5,484 nt of DNA, taken from assembly GCA_020852035.1 (NCBI GenBank), contig JADZBR010000378.1:1-5484 (forward strand), read 5' to 3'. A model generated the notes under the pieces. The model had not been told where the DNA came from. It worked only from the letters and a program-made list of their open reading frames with translations, and made no database searches. Made by a program: the position numbers and the translations under genes. The DNA comes from Caulobacteraceae bacterium. GTDB lineage: Bacteria; Pseudomonadota; Alphaproteobacteria; Caulobacterales; Caulobacteraceae. Below, in pieces: positions 1 through 5,120 of this stretch (within the stretch, counting starts at the first letter, position 1; each line of letters starts with the position of its first letter).

Positions 1-587
1 AGGAAGTGCGCGCGGTGGGCGCCAGCCTCGGCGCGCCGGGCAATGTGGTGCTGGGCGGCGCCTTCAACGACGCGGCGATCAAGAACCGCGACGACCTCGC
101 CGACTTCAAGGTGCTTTACTTCGCCACCCACGGCCTGCTGCCGCAGCCGGAAGGGTGCCTGCCCGAGCCGGCGCTGGTGACCTCGCTCGGCGGCGAGGGC
201 TCCGACGCCCTGCTGGACATGAGCGAGATCCTCAACATCAAGCTGGACGCCGACCTGGTGGTGCTGGCCGCCTGCGACACCGGCGGCGCGGGCTCGGTCG
301 ACGCCGCCCGCACGGGCCTGGCCGGCGGCGGCGAGGCGCTGGGCGGGCTGACCCGGGCGATGATCTACGCCGGCTCGCGCGGGCTGATCGTCTCGCACTG
401 GTCGGTGGACTCGGACTCGGCGGTGCGGATGATGACCGCGCTCTTCGCCTCCGGGGCGCCGACCCAGGCCGAGGGCCTGCAGCGCGCGCAGGCGAGCCTG
501 CAGGCCGACGCGGCGCTGTCGCATCCCTACTCCTGGGCCCCCTTCGACGTGATCGGCGACGGCGCCCGTCCCCTGCCCGGAGCCTGA
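1..587 (+). CDS. CHAT-domain (caspase-like) protein, 5'-truncated by window edge
   Basis: This is the C-terminal ~194 residues of a larger protein. The reading frame is open to the first base, and the GTG at 6 is just an internal codon. CHAT domains belong to the caspase/separase (clan CD) peptidase fold and use a His-Cys dyad. Both motifs are visible: 'YFATHG' with its His codon at 129-131, and 'DLVVLAACDTGG' with its Cys codon at 273-275. The following stretch 'GGLTRAMIYAGSRGLIVSHW' and the ending 'HPYSWAPFDVIGD' are typical of the second half of the family. In many CHAT proteins a TPR or other repeat region precedes the protease domain; that part is outside the window. The dyad is intact, so activity is plausible, but the substrate is unknown. 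The TGA stop lies 3 nt before the tssA ATG and in the same frame, so co-transcription and translational coupling with the T6SS genes are likely. CHAT is not a core T6SS component, and its role here is an inference only. Confidence 0.86.
   Translation, partial: EVRAVGASLGAPGNVVLGGAFNDAAIKNRDDLADFKVLYFATHGLLPQPEGCLPEPALVTSLGGEGSDALLDMSEILNIKLDADLVVLAACDTGGAGSVDAARTGLAGGGEALGGLTRAMIYAGSRGLIVSHWSVDSDSAVRMMTALFASGAPTQAEGLQRAQASLQADAALSHPYSWAPFDVIGDGARPLPGA
558..570 (+). repeat. small inverted repeat near the end of the CHAT gene
   Basis: GACGG (558-562) and CCGTC (566-570) are perfect inverted arms around a 3-nt CGC loop, 8 nt before the tssA Shine-Dalgarno GGAG. It lies in coding sequence and has no T tract, so it is not a rho-independent terminator. 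It might hold the tssA ribosome site accessible or occluded, but a 5-bp stem of this kind is common by chance in DNA this GC-rich. Confidence 0.25.
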
Positions 588-590
588 CGC

Positions 591-1604
591 ATGGCCCTCG
601 ACCTTGAGCGCCTGCTGGCGCCGGTTTCCGACGAAACGCCCGCCGGCGAGGACCTGGCCTACGATCCGGAGCGGCAGGAGATCGAACAAGCCTTCGAAGG
701 CTCGGTGTCGATCGACACCACCGGCGAGGCGGCCTCCGGCCCGGAGGTCGACTGGCGGCGGGTGACCAACCTGATCGAGGCCCAGAGCGCGCGGACCAAG
801 GATGTCTGGCTGGCCGTCTACCTCGCCCGCGCCGGCGCGCGCATGGGTCAGCTCGCCACCGTCGAGATGGGCCTGGAGTATCTGGCCGGGCTGCTGGAAC
901 AGTTCTGGGACACCGTCCATCCGCAGCTGGAAGAGTATGGCTTCCAGGGGCGCAAGGGTCCCTGCGACTCCCTCACCACCATCGGCGACTTCCTGGCGCC
1001 GCTGGACCGGGTCGTCCTGCTAGAGCACCAGCGGCTCGGCCGATTCACCGCCGCCGACATCAAGCGCTTCGCCGCCGGGGCCGACGCCGAGGACGACTAC
1101 GGCATGTTCCGCGCGGCCCTGGCGGAGACCTCCGACGCCGAACTGGTGGCCGCGCTGGAAGCCTTCGGCCGCATCGAAGGCGCCGTCCGGCGTGTCGACG
1201 GGGTGCTGACCGGCAAGGGCGAAGGCGGCGAGGCGACCAACTTCCGGCCGACCTACGACGCGATCGCCGAGCTGAAGAAGGCGATCGCCGCCTTCGTGAC
1301 CAGCCCGGTCGCGGTCGAGACGGTCGAGGACGCCGGCGAGGCCGTCGCGGCCGATAGCGGCGAGGCCGCCGCCGCCGGGCCGAGGATCGGCGGTCAGGTG
1401 CAGAGCCGAGAGGACGTCCTCAAAGCGCTCGACGCCATCGCCGACTACTACCGCCGCCGCGAGCCGGCGAGCCCTGTGCTGCTGCTGCTGCAGCGGGCGC
1501 GCGAGTGGGTCAATCTCGACTTCCTGGCCATCCTGCAGGACATCGCGCCGGACAGCCTCGACCAGGCCCGCAAGGTGCTGAACTACCAGCGCTCGGGCGA
1601 ATAA
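591..1604 (+). CDS. tssA: TssA, T6SS sheath-assembly/baseplate-associated protein (ImpA family, short form)
   Basis: TssA organises polymerisation of the T6SS tail tube and sheath in the cytoplasm. The 337-residue product carries the ImpA N-terminal domain at about residues 5-135: 'LLAPVSDETPAGEDLAYDPE' is the family's opening signature, followed by W55-R-R-V, 'TKDVWLAVYLARAG' and 'GLEYLAGLLEQFWDTVHPQL'. A variable middle (about 140-235) and an Ala/Glu-rich linker (about 241-266) lead to a conserved C-terminal block at 271-325 ('QSREDVLKALDAIADYYRRR', 'EPASPVLLLLQRA', 'DFLAILQDIAPD'). No membrane segment is evident, and the length fits the short TssA class rather than the long, hydrophobic-tailed class. 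A GGAG at 579-582, inside the end of the CHAT gene, sits 8 nt before the ATG and supports this start. The orthologous position in P. aeruginosa HSI-I is hsiA1. Confidence 0.94.
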   Translation: MALDLERLLAPVSDETPAGEDLAYDPERQEIEQAFEGSVSIDTTGEAASGPEVDWRRVTNLIEAQSARTKDVWLAVYLARAGARMGQLATVEMGLEYLAGLLEQFWDTVHPQLEEYGFQGRKGPCDSLTTIGDFLAPLDRVVLLEHQRLGRFTAADIKRFAAGADAEDDYGMFRAALAETSDAELVAALEAFGRIEGAVRRVDGVLTGKGEGGEATNFRPTYDAIAELKKAIAAFVTSPVAVETVEDAGEAVAADSGEAAAAGPRIGGQVQSREDVLKALDAIADYYRRREPASPVLLLLQRAREWVNLDFLAILQDIAPDSLDQARKVLNYQRSGE

Positions 1605-1606
1605 TC

Positions 1607-1632
1607 TTGACGGGGCGCGATTGAGCGCATTC
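1607..1632 (+). promoter_or_regulatory. weak candidate housekeeping promoter before tssB
   Basis: TTGACGG at 1607-1613 matches the -35 element of Caulobacter-type housekeeping promoters (TTGACGS). At the allowed 11-nt spacing the -10 position reads GCGCATTC (1625-1632), which meets GCTANAWC at only 4 of 7 informative positions. A start near 1640 would give a leader of about 60 nt before tssB. I looked for a sigma-54 (-24/-12) site and found no acceptable match. Treat this as a candidate only; the organism assignment it depends on is itself uncertain. Confidence 0.2.
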
Positions 1633-1659
1633 CGTGGCTGACGTAGGGTGTTTCCAATG

Positions 1660-1676
1660 CCGCCTATAGCTGGCGG
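1660..1676 (+). repeat. short inverted repeat (hairpin) upstream of tssB
   Basis: CCGCC (1660-1664) and GGCGG (1672-1676) form a perfect 5-bp GC stem with loop TATAGCT (1665-1671), ending 10 nt before the tssB Shine-Dalgarno sequence. No T tract follows, so it is not an intrinsic terminator. It could be a small leader structure or a protein site, or simply chance in GC-rich DNA. Confidence 0.35.
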
Positions 1677-1686
1677 ATCGGGCGTT

Positions 1687-1693
1687 AGGGGGA
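1687..1693 (+). promoter_or_regulatory. tssB ribosome binding site deciding ATG over GTG
   Basis: AGGGGGA lies 4 nt before the ATG at 1698. A GTG codon in the same frame directly precedes that ATG (1695-1697), but it would be only 1 nt from the site, which is too close. The ATG also gives the 'MAK...' start usual for TssB, so 1698 is chosen. Confidence 0.75.
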
Positions 1694-1697
1694 CGTG

Positions 1698-2228
1698 ATG
1701 GCCAAAGGCGGACAGCGGTTCATCAAGGAAAATCGCGCGCCGCGCGTGCACATCGAATACGAGGTGGAGACCTTCGGCTCGCGCCAGAAGGTGGAACTGC
1801 CCTTCGTGATGGGCGTGATGAGCGACCTTTCGGGCAAGTCGAACGTCGAGAAGAAGTCGCTCGACAAGCGCGACTTTGTCGAGTTCGACATGGACAACTT
1901 CGAGCAGAAGATGGAGGCGATCGCGCCGCGCGCGGCCTTCGTCGTCGAAAACACTCTGACGGGCGAGGGCAAGCTGGGCGTCGACCTGACGTTCAACTCG
2001 CTGGACGATTTCTCGCCGGGCCGGGTGGCCCAGAATGTCCCCGCGCTGAAGAAGCTTCTGGAAGCGCGCCAGGAACTCAACGACCTGCTGGCCTACATGG
2101 ACGGCAAGGACGGGGCGCAGGATCTGATCGACAAGGTTTTGAAGGACCCGGACCTCATGAAGGCGCTGGCCGCGGCCAAGCCGGCGGAGGAGTCCTCGGG
2201 GTCTGAGGAAGGCGCCGAGCAAGCGTAA
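1698..2228 (+). CDS. tssB: TssB, small subunit of the T6SS contractile sheath (VipA/ImpB family)
   Basis: TssB interlocks with TssC to build the cytoplasmic sheath whose contraction drives the Hcp tube out of the cell. The 176-residue product is the normal family length. Hallmarks run in order: 'RFIKENRAPRVHIEYEVE' (8-24), 'LPFVMGVMSDLSGKS' (34-48), a 'KRDFVEFDMDNFEQKME' region (57-73) and 'LTFNSLDDFSPGRVAQNVP' (97-115). A helical stretch follows (about 116-160), then a Ser/Glu-rich acidic tail (163-176) that is variable in the family. In P. aeruginosa the N-terminal region of the TssB homologue HsiB1 is the part bound by HsiE1, the homologue of the tagJ product encoded here. tssC begins 29 nt after the TAA stop, so the two sheath genes are almost certainly co-transcribed. 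Confidence 0.97.
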   Translation: MAKGGQRFIKENRAPRVHIEYEVETFGSRQKVELPFVMGVMSDLSGKSNVEKKSLDKRDFVEFDMDNFEQKMEAIAPRAAFVVENTLTGEGKLGVDLTFNSLDDFSPGRVAQNVPALKKLLEARQELNDLLAYMDGKDGAQDLIDKVLKDPDLMKALAAAKPAEESSGSEEGAEQA

Positions 2229-2257
2229 GGCGGCCGCAACGGGGTTGGAGGGGCGCG

Positions 2258-3751
2258 ATGGCGCAAGAAGCAGTTCAGGAAACCTCGGCGGGCGTCGCCG
2301 AGGCCGTCGGTCTCGACGACTTTTCGGCGCTCCTGCAAAAGGAGTTCCGGCCGGCCAACGAGCAGCGCGCCTCGCGCATCGAGACGGCGGTCAAGACGCT
2401 GGCGCAGCAGGCGCTGTCCGACGCCAAGATGATCGGCGACGACGTCTTTACGACGGTCGACGCGATGAAGGCGGCGATCGACGCCAAGCTTTCCGAGCAG
2501 ATCAACCAGATCATCCACCACCCCGAGTACCAGAAGCTGGAGTCGGCCTGGCGGGGCCTCTGGTACCTGGTGATCAACACCCCGACCGGCAAAGACCTGA
2601 AGATCCGGGTCATGAACATCTCGAAGGACGAGACGCGCCGGATGCTGCGCCAGTTCCGCGACGCGGCGTGGGACCAGAGCCCGCTGTTCAAGAAGATCTA
2701 CGAATCCGAGTTCGGCCAGCTGGGCGGCCAGCCCTACGGCGCCTTCATCTGCGACTATTCGTTCGACCATTCCGGGCCGGACATCGAGATTCTCAAGGGC
2801 CTCTCCAAGATCGGGGCCGCGGCGCACGCGCCGTTCCTCTCGGCGGCGGATTCCAAGCTCCTGGGCATGGAAAGCTGGCAGGAGCTGTCCAACCCGCGCG
2901 ACCTGGCCAAGCAGTTCGAGGCCACCGACTACATGGCCTGGCGCTCGTTCCGCGATTCCAACGACAGCCGCTACATGTGCCTGACCATGCCGCGCTTCCT
3001 CGGCCGGCGGCTCTATGGCGCGACCAGCGAGCCGGTGGAGGAGTTCGCCTTCGAGGAGACGACCGACGGCGGCCAGCACGACAACTACCTGTGGCTGAAC
3101 GCGGCCTATGCGATGGGCGTGCGGATCACCGAGGCCTTCAAGACCTACGGCTGGACCACCCGCATCCGCGGCGTGGAGTCGGGCGGCACGGTGGAGGACC
3201 TGCCGACCGCCCTGTTCCCGACGGACGACGGGGCGATGGACGCCAAGTGCCCCACGGAGATCGCCATCTCCGACCGGCGCGAGGCGGAGCTCTCAAAGGC
3301 CGGCCTGCTGCCGCTGATCCACCGCAAGAACACCGACCAGGCGACCTTCATCGGCGCCCAGACGCTGCACGCGCCCAAGGCCTACGAGGACGCGGACGCC
3401 ACCGCCAGCGCCAACCTCTCGGCCCGGCTGCCCTACATCTTCGCCAGCTGCCGCTTCGCTCACTACCTGAAGTGCATGGTGCGCGACTGGATCGGCTCGA
3501 CCCGCGAGGCGCCGCAGCTGCAGAAGGACCTGCAGTCCTGGCTCATGCAGTACGTCGACACCCAGGCGGAAACCTCTTCCGAGCTGGTGAAGGCGCGCAA
3601 GCCGCTGAAGGAAGCTTCGGTGGAAGTCATCCCCGACCCGGAAAACCCCGGCTACTACCGCGGCGTCTTCCGCTTCGTCCCGCACTACCAGCTGGAAGGC
3701 ATGGACGTCTCCCTCAGCATGGTTTCTCGACTGCCGAAAGGCGGACAGTAG
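2258..3751 (+). CDS. tssC: TssC, large subunit of the T6SS contractile sheath (VipB/ImpC/EvpB family)
   Basis: TssC pairs with TssB to form the sheath. The 497-residue product is full length for the family. After a variable N-terminus (1-40) come 'HHPEYQKLESAWRGLWYLV' (87-105), 'SFDHSGPDIEILKGLSKIGA' (168-187), 'CLTMPRFLGRRLYG' (241-254), 'EIAISDRREAELSKAGLLPL' (334-353), 'HRKNTDQATFIGAQTL' (355-370) and 'SARLPYIFASCRFAHYLK' (388-405). It ends with the conserved 'SLSMVSRLPK' just before the C-terminus. A strong Shine-Dalgarno sequence GGAGGGG (2247-2253) lies 4 nt before the ATG. Only one tssC copy is seen; some rhizobial and Agrobacterium clusters carry two, and here hcp occupies the next position. 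In systems without TagJ the TssC N-terminus is the ClpV recognition site, so residues 1-30 deserve comparison with both classes. Confidence 0.98.
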   Translation: MAQEAVQETSAGVAEAVGLDDFSALLQKEFRPANEQRASRIETAVKTLAQQALSDAKMIGDDVFTTVDAMKAAIDAKLSEQINQIIHHPEYQKLESAWRGLWYLVINTPTGKDLKIRVMNISKDETRRMLRQFRDAAWDQSPLFKKIYESEFGQLGGQPYGAFICDYSFDHSGPDIEILKGLSKIGAAAHAPFLSAADSKLLGMESWQELSNPRDLAKQFEATDYMAWRSFRDSNDSRYMCLTMPRFLGRRLYGATSEPVEEFAFEETTDGGQHDNYLWLNAAYAMGVRITEAFKTYGWTTRIRGVESGGTVEDLPTALFPTDDGAMDAKCPTEIAISDRREAELSKAGLLPLIHRKNTDQATFIGAQTLHAPKAYEDADATASANLSARLPYIFASCRFAHYLKCMVRDWIGSTREAPQLQKDLQSWLMQYVDTQAETSSELVKARKPLKEASVEVIPDPENPGYYRGVFRFVPHYQLEGMDVSLSMVSRLPKGGQ

Positions 3752-3767
3752 CGTTTCTCAGTTTCTC
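3722..3767 (+). repeat. three copies of GTTTCTC at the tssC end and hcp leader
   Basis: GTTTCTC occurs at 3722-3728 (inside the last codons of tssC), 3753-3759 and 3761-3767. The last two are near-tandem, 8 nt apart. The pyrimidine-rich tract stands out from the GC-rich surroundings. No function is recognisable; a regulator site or a simple slippage duplication would look the same. Confidence 0.35.
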
Positions 3768-3778
3768 GGTTCTACACC

Positions 3779-3828
3779 TCATCAAGATAAGGGATCGCCG
3801 CTATGGCTATGGACATGTTCATCAAGAT
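3779..3828 (+). repeat. 10-bp direct repeat flanking the hcp ribosome site and start
   Basis: TCATCAAGAT is present at 3779-3788 and again at 3819-3828, exactly 40 nt apart. The first copy lies just before the hcp Shine-Dalgarno sequence and the second encodes residues 6-9 of Hcp. The spacing is not a multiple of three and the flanks do not match, so it is not an obvious duplicated gene start. It may be chance. Confidence 0.4.
3789..3794 (+). promoter_or_regulatory. hcp ribosome binding site deciding among three ATGs
   Basis: AAGGGA lies 8 nt before the ATG at 3803. Two further in-frame ATGs at 3809 and 3815 would be 14 and 20 nt away, too far for this site, so the first ATG is preferred and the protein begins MAMDMFIKIG. 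Confidence 0.65.
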
Positions 3829-4297
3829 CGGCGAGCTGAAAGGCGAGTCGAAGGATTCTGTGCACAAGGATGAGATCGACGTCCTCGCCTGGAGCTGGGG
3901 TATGTCGAACGCCGGCAACACCCACATCGGCGGCGGCAGCGGCGCCGGCAAGGTGAACGTCCAGGATCTCAGCTTCACCAAGTGGATCGACCTGACCTCC
4001 GGCCCGCTGATGCAGGCCTGCGCCCAGGGCACGCACTTCGACAAGGCCAAGCTGACCATCCGCAAGGCCGGCGACAAGCCGCTGGAATATGTGATCATCG
4101 AGCTGGAAGACCTGATCATCACCTCGGTCTCCACCGGCGGCAGCGGCGGCGAGGATCGCCTGACCGAGAACGTCACCCTGAACTTCGCCCAGGCCACCGT
4201 GAAGTACACCGAGCAGCTGGAAACCGGCGACGCCGGCGGCAACAGCGGCTTCGGCTACAACATGAAGAAGAACGAGCCGGTCGCCCCGCCGCAGTAG
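3803..4297 (+). CDS. hcp: Hcp (TssD), T6SS inner tube protein and secreted chaperone/carrier
   Basis: Hcp forms hexameric rings that stack into the tube expelled by sheath contraction; the ring lumen can also carry small effectors. The 164-residue product is the usual length. Family features in order are 'MFIKIGELKGESKDSVHKDE' (5-24), 'IDVLAWSWGMSNAG' (25-38), the Gly-rich loop 'HIGGGSGAGK' (41-50), 'DLSFTKWIDLTSGPL' (55-69), 'CAQGTHFDKAKLTIRKAG' (73-90), 'LEYVIIELEDLIITSVSTGG' (94-113) and 'ENVTLNFAQATVKY' (122-135). There is no signal peptide, as expected for export through the T6SS itself. The short 'EPVAPPQ' tail is variable and there is no fused effector domain, so this is a structural rather than an evolved Hcp. 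A 51-nt A/T-richer leader separates it from tssC, without an intrinsic terminator. Hcp is needed in large amounts, so an extra promoter or message-stabilising element is plausible but not shown. Confidence 0.97.
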   Translation: MAMDMFIKIGELKGESKDSVHKDEIDVLAWSWGMSNAGNTHIGGGSGAGKVNVQDLSFTKWIDLTSGPLMQACAQGTHFDKAKLTIRKAGDKPLEYVIIELEDLIITSVSTGGSGGEDRLTENVTLNFAQATVKYTEQLETGDAGGNSGFGYNMKKNEPVAPPQ

Positions 4298-4308
4298 GCC
4301 GCCGGCGC

Positions 4309-4313
4309 AGGAG
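4309..4313 (+). promoter_or_regulatory. tagJ ribosome binding site with long spacing
   Basis: AGGAG lies 12 nt before the tagJ ATG at 4326, longer than the usual 5-9 nt. No closer start is possible in this frame because an in-frame TGA at 4317-4319 stands between the site and the ATG, and no start codon lies between that stop and 4326. The long spacing may lower tagJ translation compared with hcp. Confidence 0.55.
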
Positions 4314-4325
4314 TGGTGATCCGGC

Positions 4326-5114
4326 ATGGCCGATGCGGATGAACGGCTGCAGGCCGGGGATCTCGACGGCGCCCGCGCGGCGCTGATCGAGACGATCAGG
4401 AGCGCGCCCTCCGACCAGAGGGCGCGCATGTTCCTGTTCCAGCTGCAGTGCGTGCTCGGCGAGTGGGACAAGGCCCAGGCGCAGCTTCGCGCCCTGGCCC
4501 AGCTGTCGCCCGAAGCCCAGATGCTGGCGGTCACCTACAACATGGTGATCGACGCCGAGCGCACGCGCGAGGCCGCCTTCGCCGGCCAGGGCCAGCCGGC
4601 CCTGCTGGTCGGCTCCTCGCCCTGGGCGGGGGACCTGGCGGCGGCGCTGGGCGCCCAGGCGCAGGGCCGCTTCGACGAGGCCGACGAGCGCCGCGCCACG
4701 GCGTTCGAGGCCGCGCCCGACACGCCCGGCGAGATCGACGGGACCGCCTTCGACTGGATCGCCGACGCCGACGCCCGCTTCGGCCCGGCGATCGAGGCGG
4801 TGATCACCGGCAAGTGGGGCCTGTTGCCGTTCGACGCGGTCTCGCAGATCACCTGCGAGGGCGTGACCGACCTGCGCGACCTGGTCTGGCTGCCGGTGCA
4901 GATCCTCTTCAAGTCCGGCCAGTCGATGGCCGGCTTCCTGCCCACCCGCTATCCGGGCAGTCACCAGGCCCAAGACCCGGCGCTGAAGCTGGCGCGCGGC
5001 ACCGCGTGGCGCGACGAGCCCTGGGGTCAGGCGGGCGTCGGCCAGCGCCTGCTGGCGCTCAGCGACGACAGCGAAGTGGGCCTGGCCTCCCTGCGCAGCC
5101 TGACCTTCAGCTGA
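4326..5114 (+). CDS. tagJ: TagJ (ImpE/HsiE family), T6SS sheath accessory protein
   Basis: TagJ is an accessory T6SS protein. In P. aeruginosa its homologue HsiE1 binds the N-terminus of the sheath protein HsiB1 (TssB) and interacts with the ATPase ClpV1, which led to the proposal that it recruits ClpV to the contracted sheath. The 262-residue product fits the family. Residues 1-130 read as TPR-like helical pairs ('RLQAGDLDGARAALIETIRS', 'FLFQLQCVLGEWDKAQAQL'). The conserved ImpE core follows: 'DWIADADARFGPAIEAVITG' (143-162), 'GLLPFDAVSQI' (165-175), 'DLRDLVWLPVQILFKSG' (182-198), 'LPTRYPGSHQ' (205-214) and 'GQRLLALSDD' near the end. The start is fixed by an in-frame stop at 4317. tssE begins 6 nt after the TGA stop in the same frame. 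The early coding sequence contains a strong inverted repeat (4402-4427). Confidence 0.95.
   Translation: MADADERLQAGDLDGARAALIETIRSAPSDQRARMFLFQLQCVLGEWDKAQAQLRALAQLSPEAQMLAVTYNMVIDAERTREAAFAGQGQPALLVGSSPWAGDLAAALGAQAQGRFDEADERRATAFEAAPDTPGEIDGTAFDWIADADARFGPAIEAVITGKWGLLPFDAVSQITCEGVTDLRDLVWLPVQILFKSGQSMAGFLPTRYPGSHQAQDPALKLARGTAWRDEPWGQAGVGQRLLALSDDSEVGLASLRSLTFS
4402..4427 (+). repeat. perfect 10-bp inverted repeat (strong hairpin) inside tagJ
   Basis: GCGCGCCCTC (4402-4411) and GAGGGCGCGC (4418-4427) are perfect inverted arms around a 6-nt CGACCA loop. They encode residues 26-34 of TagJ, about 105 nt past the hcp stop. No T tract follows, so it is not a standard intrinsic terminator. With nine G/C pairs in ten it should be very stable in RNA and could block 3' exonucleases or slow ribosomes or polymerase. 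It is the longest perfect hairpin I found in the window. Confidence 0.6.
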
Positions 5115-5120
5115 TCCGCG

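Larger units (their letters stand above)
1605..1697 (+). other. tssA-tssB intergenic region
   Basis: This 93-nt gap is the longest non-coding stretch in the window and is visibly richer in A/T than the genes on either side. It has no short ORF with a convincing ribosome site. It holds a weak promoter-like sequence near its start, a 5-bp hairpin with a TATAGCT loop, and the tssB Shine-Dalgarno sequence at its end. There is no hairpin followed by a T run, so I see no intrinsic terminator, and tssA and tssB may still share a transcript. Confidence 0.6.

Noticed and set aside
829..838. GCGCCGGCGC palindrome in tssA
   Set aside because: A 10-bp GC palindrome in Ala/Gly codons has no loop and no regulatory context, and is expected in DNA of this composition.
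1478..1493. CTG trinucleotide run in tssA
   Set aside because: It simply encodes the conserved Leu stretch of the TssA C-terminal domain and is too short to be a meaningful repeat.
1635..1650. Possible sigma-54 promoter (TGGC...) upstream of tssB
   Set aside because: TGGC is present, but the -12 position reads GGGT instead of TTGC, so the defining GC dinucleotide is absent.
1020..2222. 400-codon open frame on the - strand across the end of tssA and all of tssB
   Set aside because: It lies antisense to two securely identified T6SS genes, shows no recognisable family, has an Arg/Leu/Gly/His-rich composition typical of GC-rich shadow frames, and crosses a gene boundary.
2093..3079. 328-codon open frame on the - strand opposite the tssB end and tssC
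   Set aside because: It is antisense to conserved TssC sequence with biased low-complexity composition and no recognisable motif. Absence of stops is expected in DNA this GC-rich.
2245..3873. 542-codon + strand frame overlapping tssC and running into hcp
   Set aside because: It is an Arg/Gly/Ala/Pro-rich alternate frame of tssC. The tssC frame itself carries all the family motifs and the strong ribosome site fits ATG 2258.
4298..4325. Terminator between hcp and tagJ
   Set aside because: The 28-nt gap has no hairpin followed by a T tract, and contains the tagJ ribosome site, so transcription most likely continues.
3782..4973. - strand open frames opposite hcp and tagJ (3782-4534 and 4173-4973)
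   Set aside because: They are shadows of Hcp and TagJ coding sequence with no recognisable product and no supporting ribosome site.
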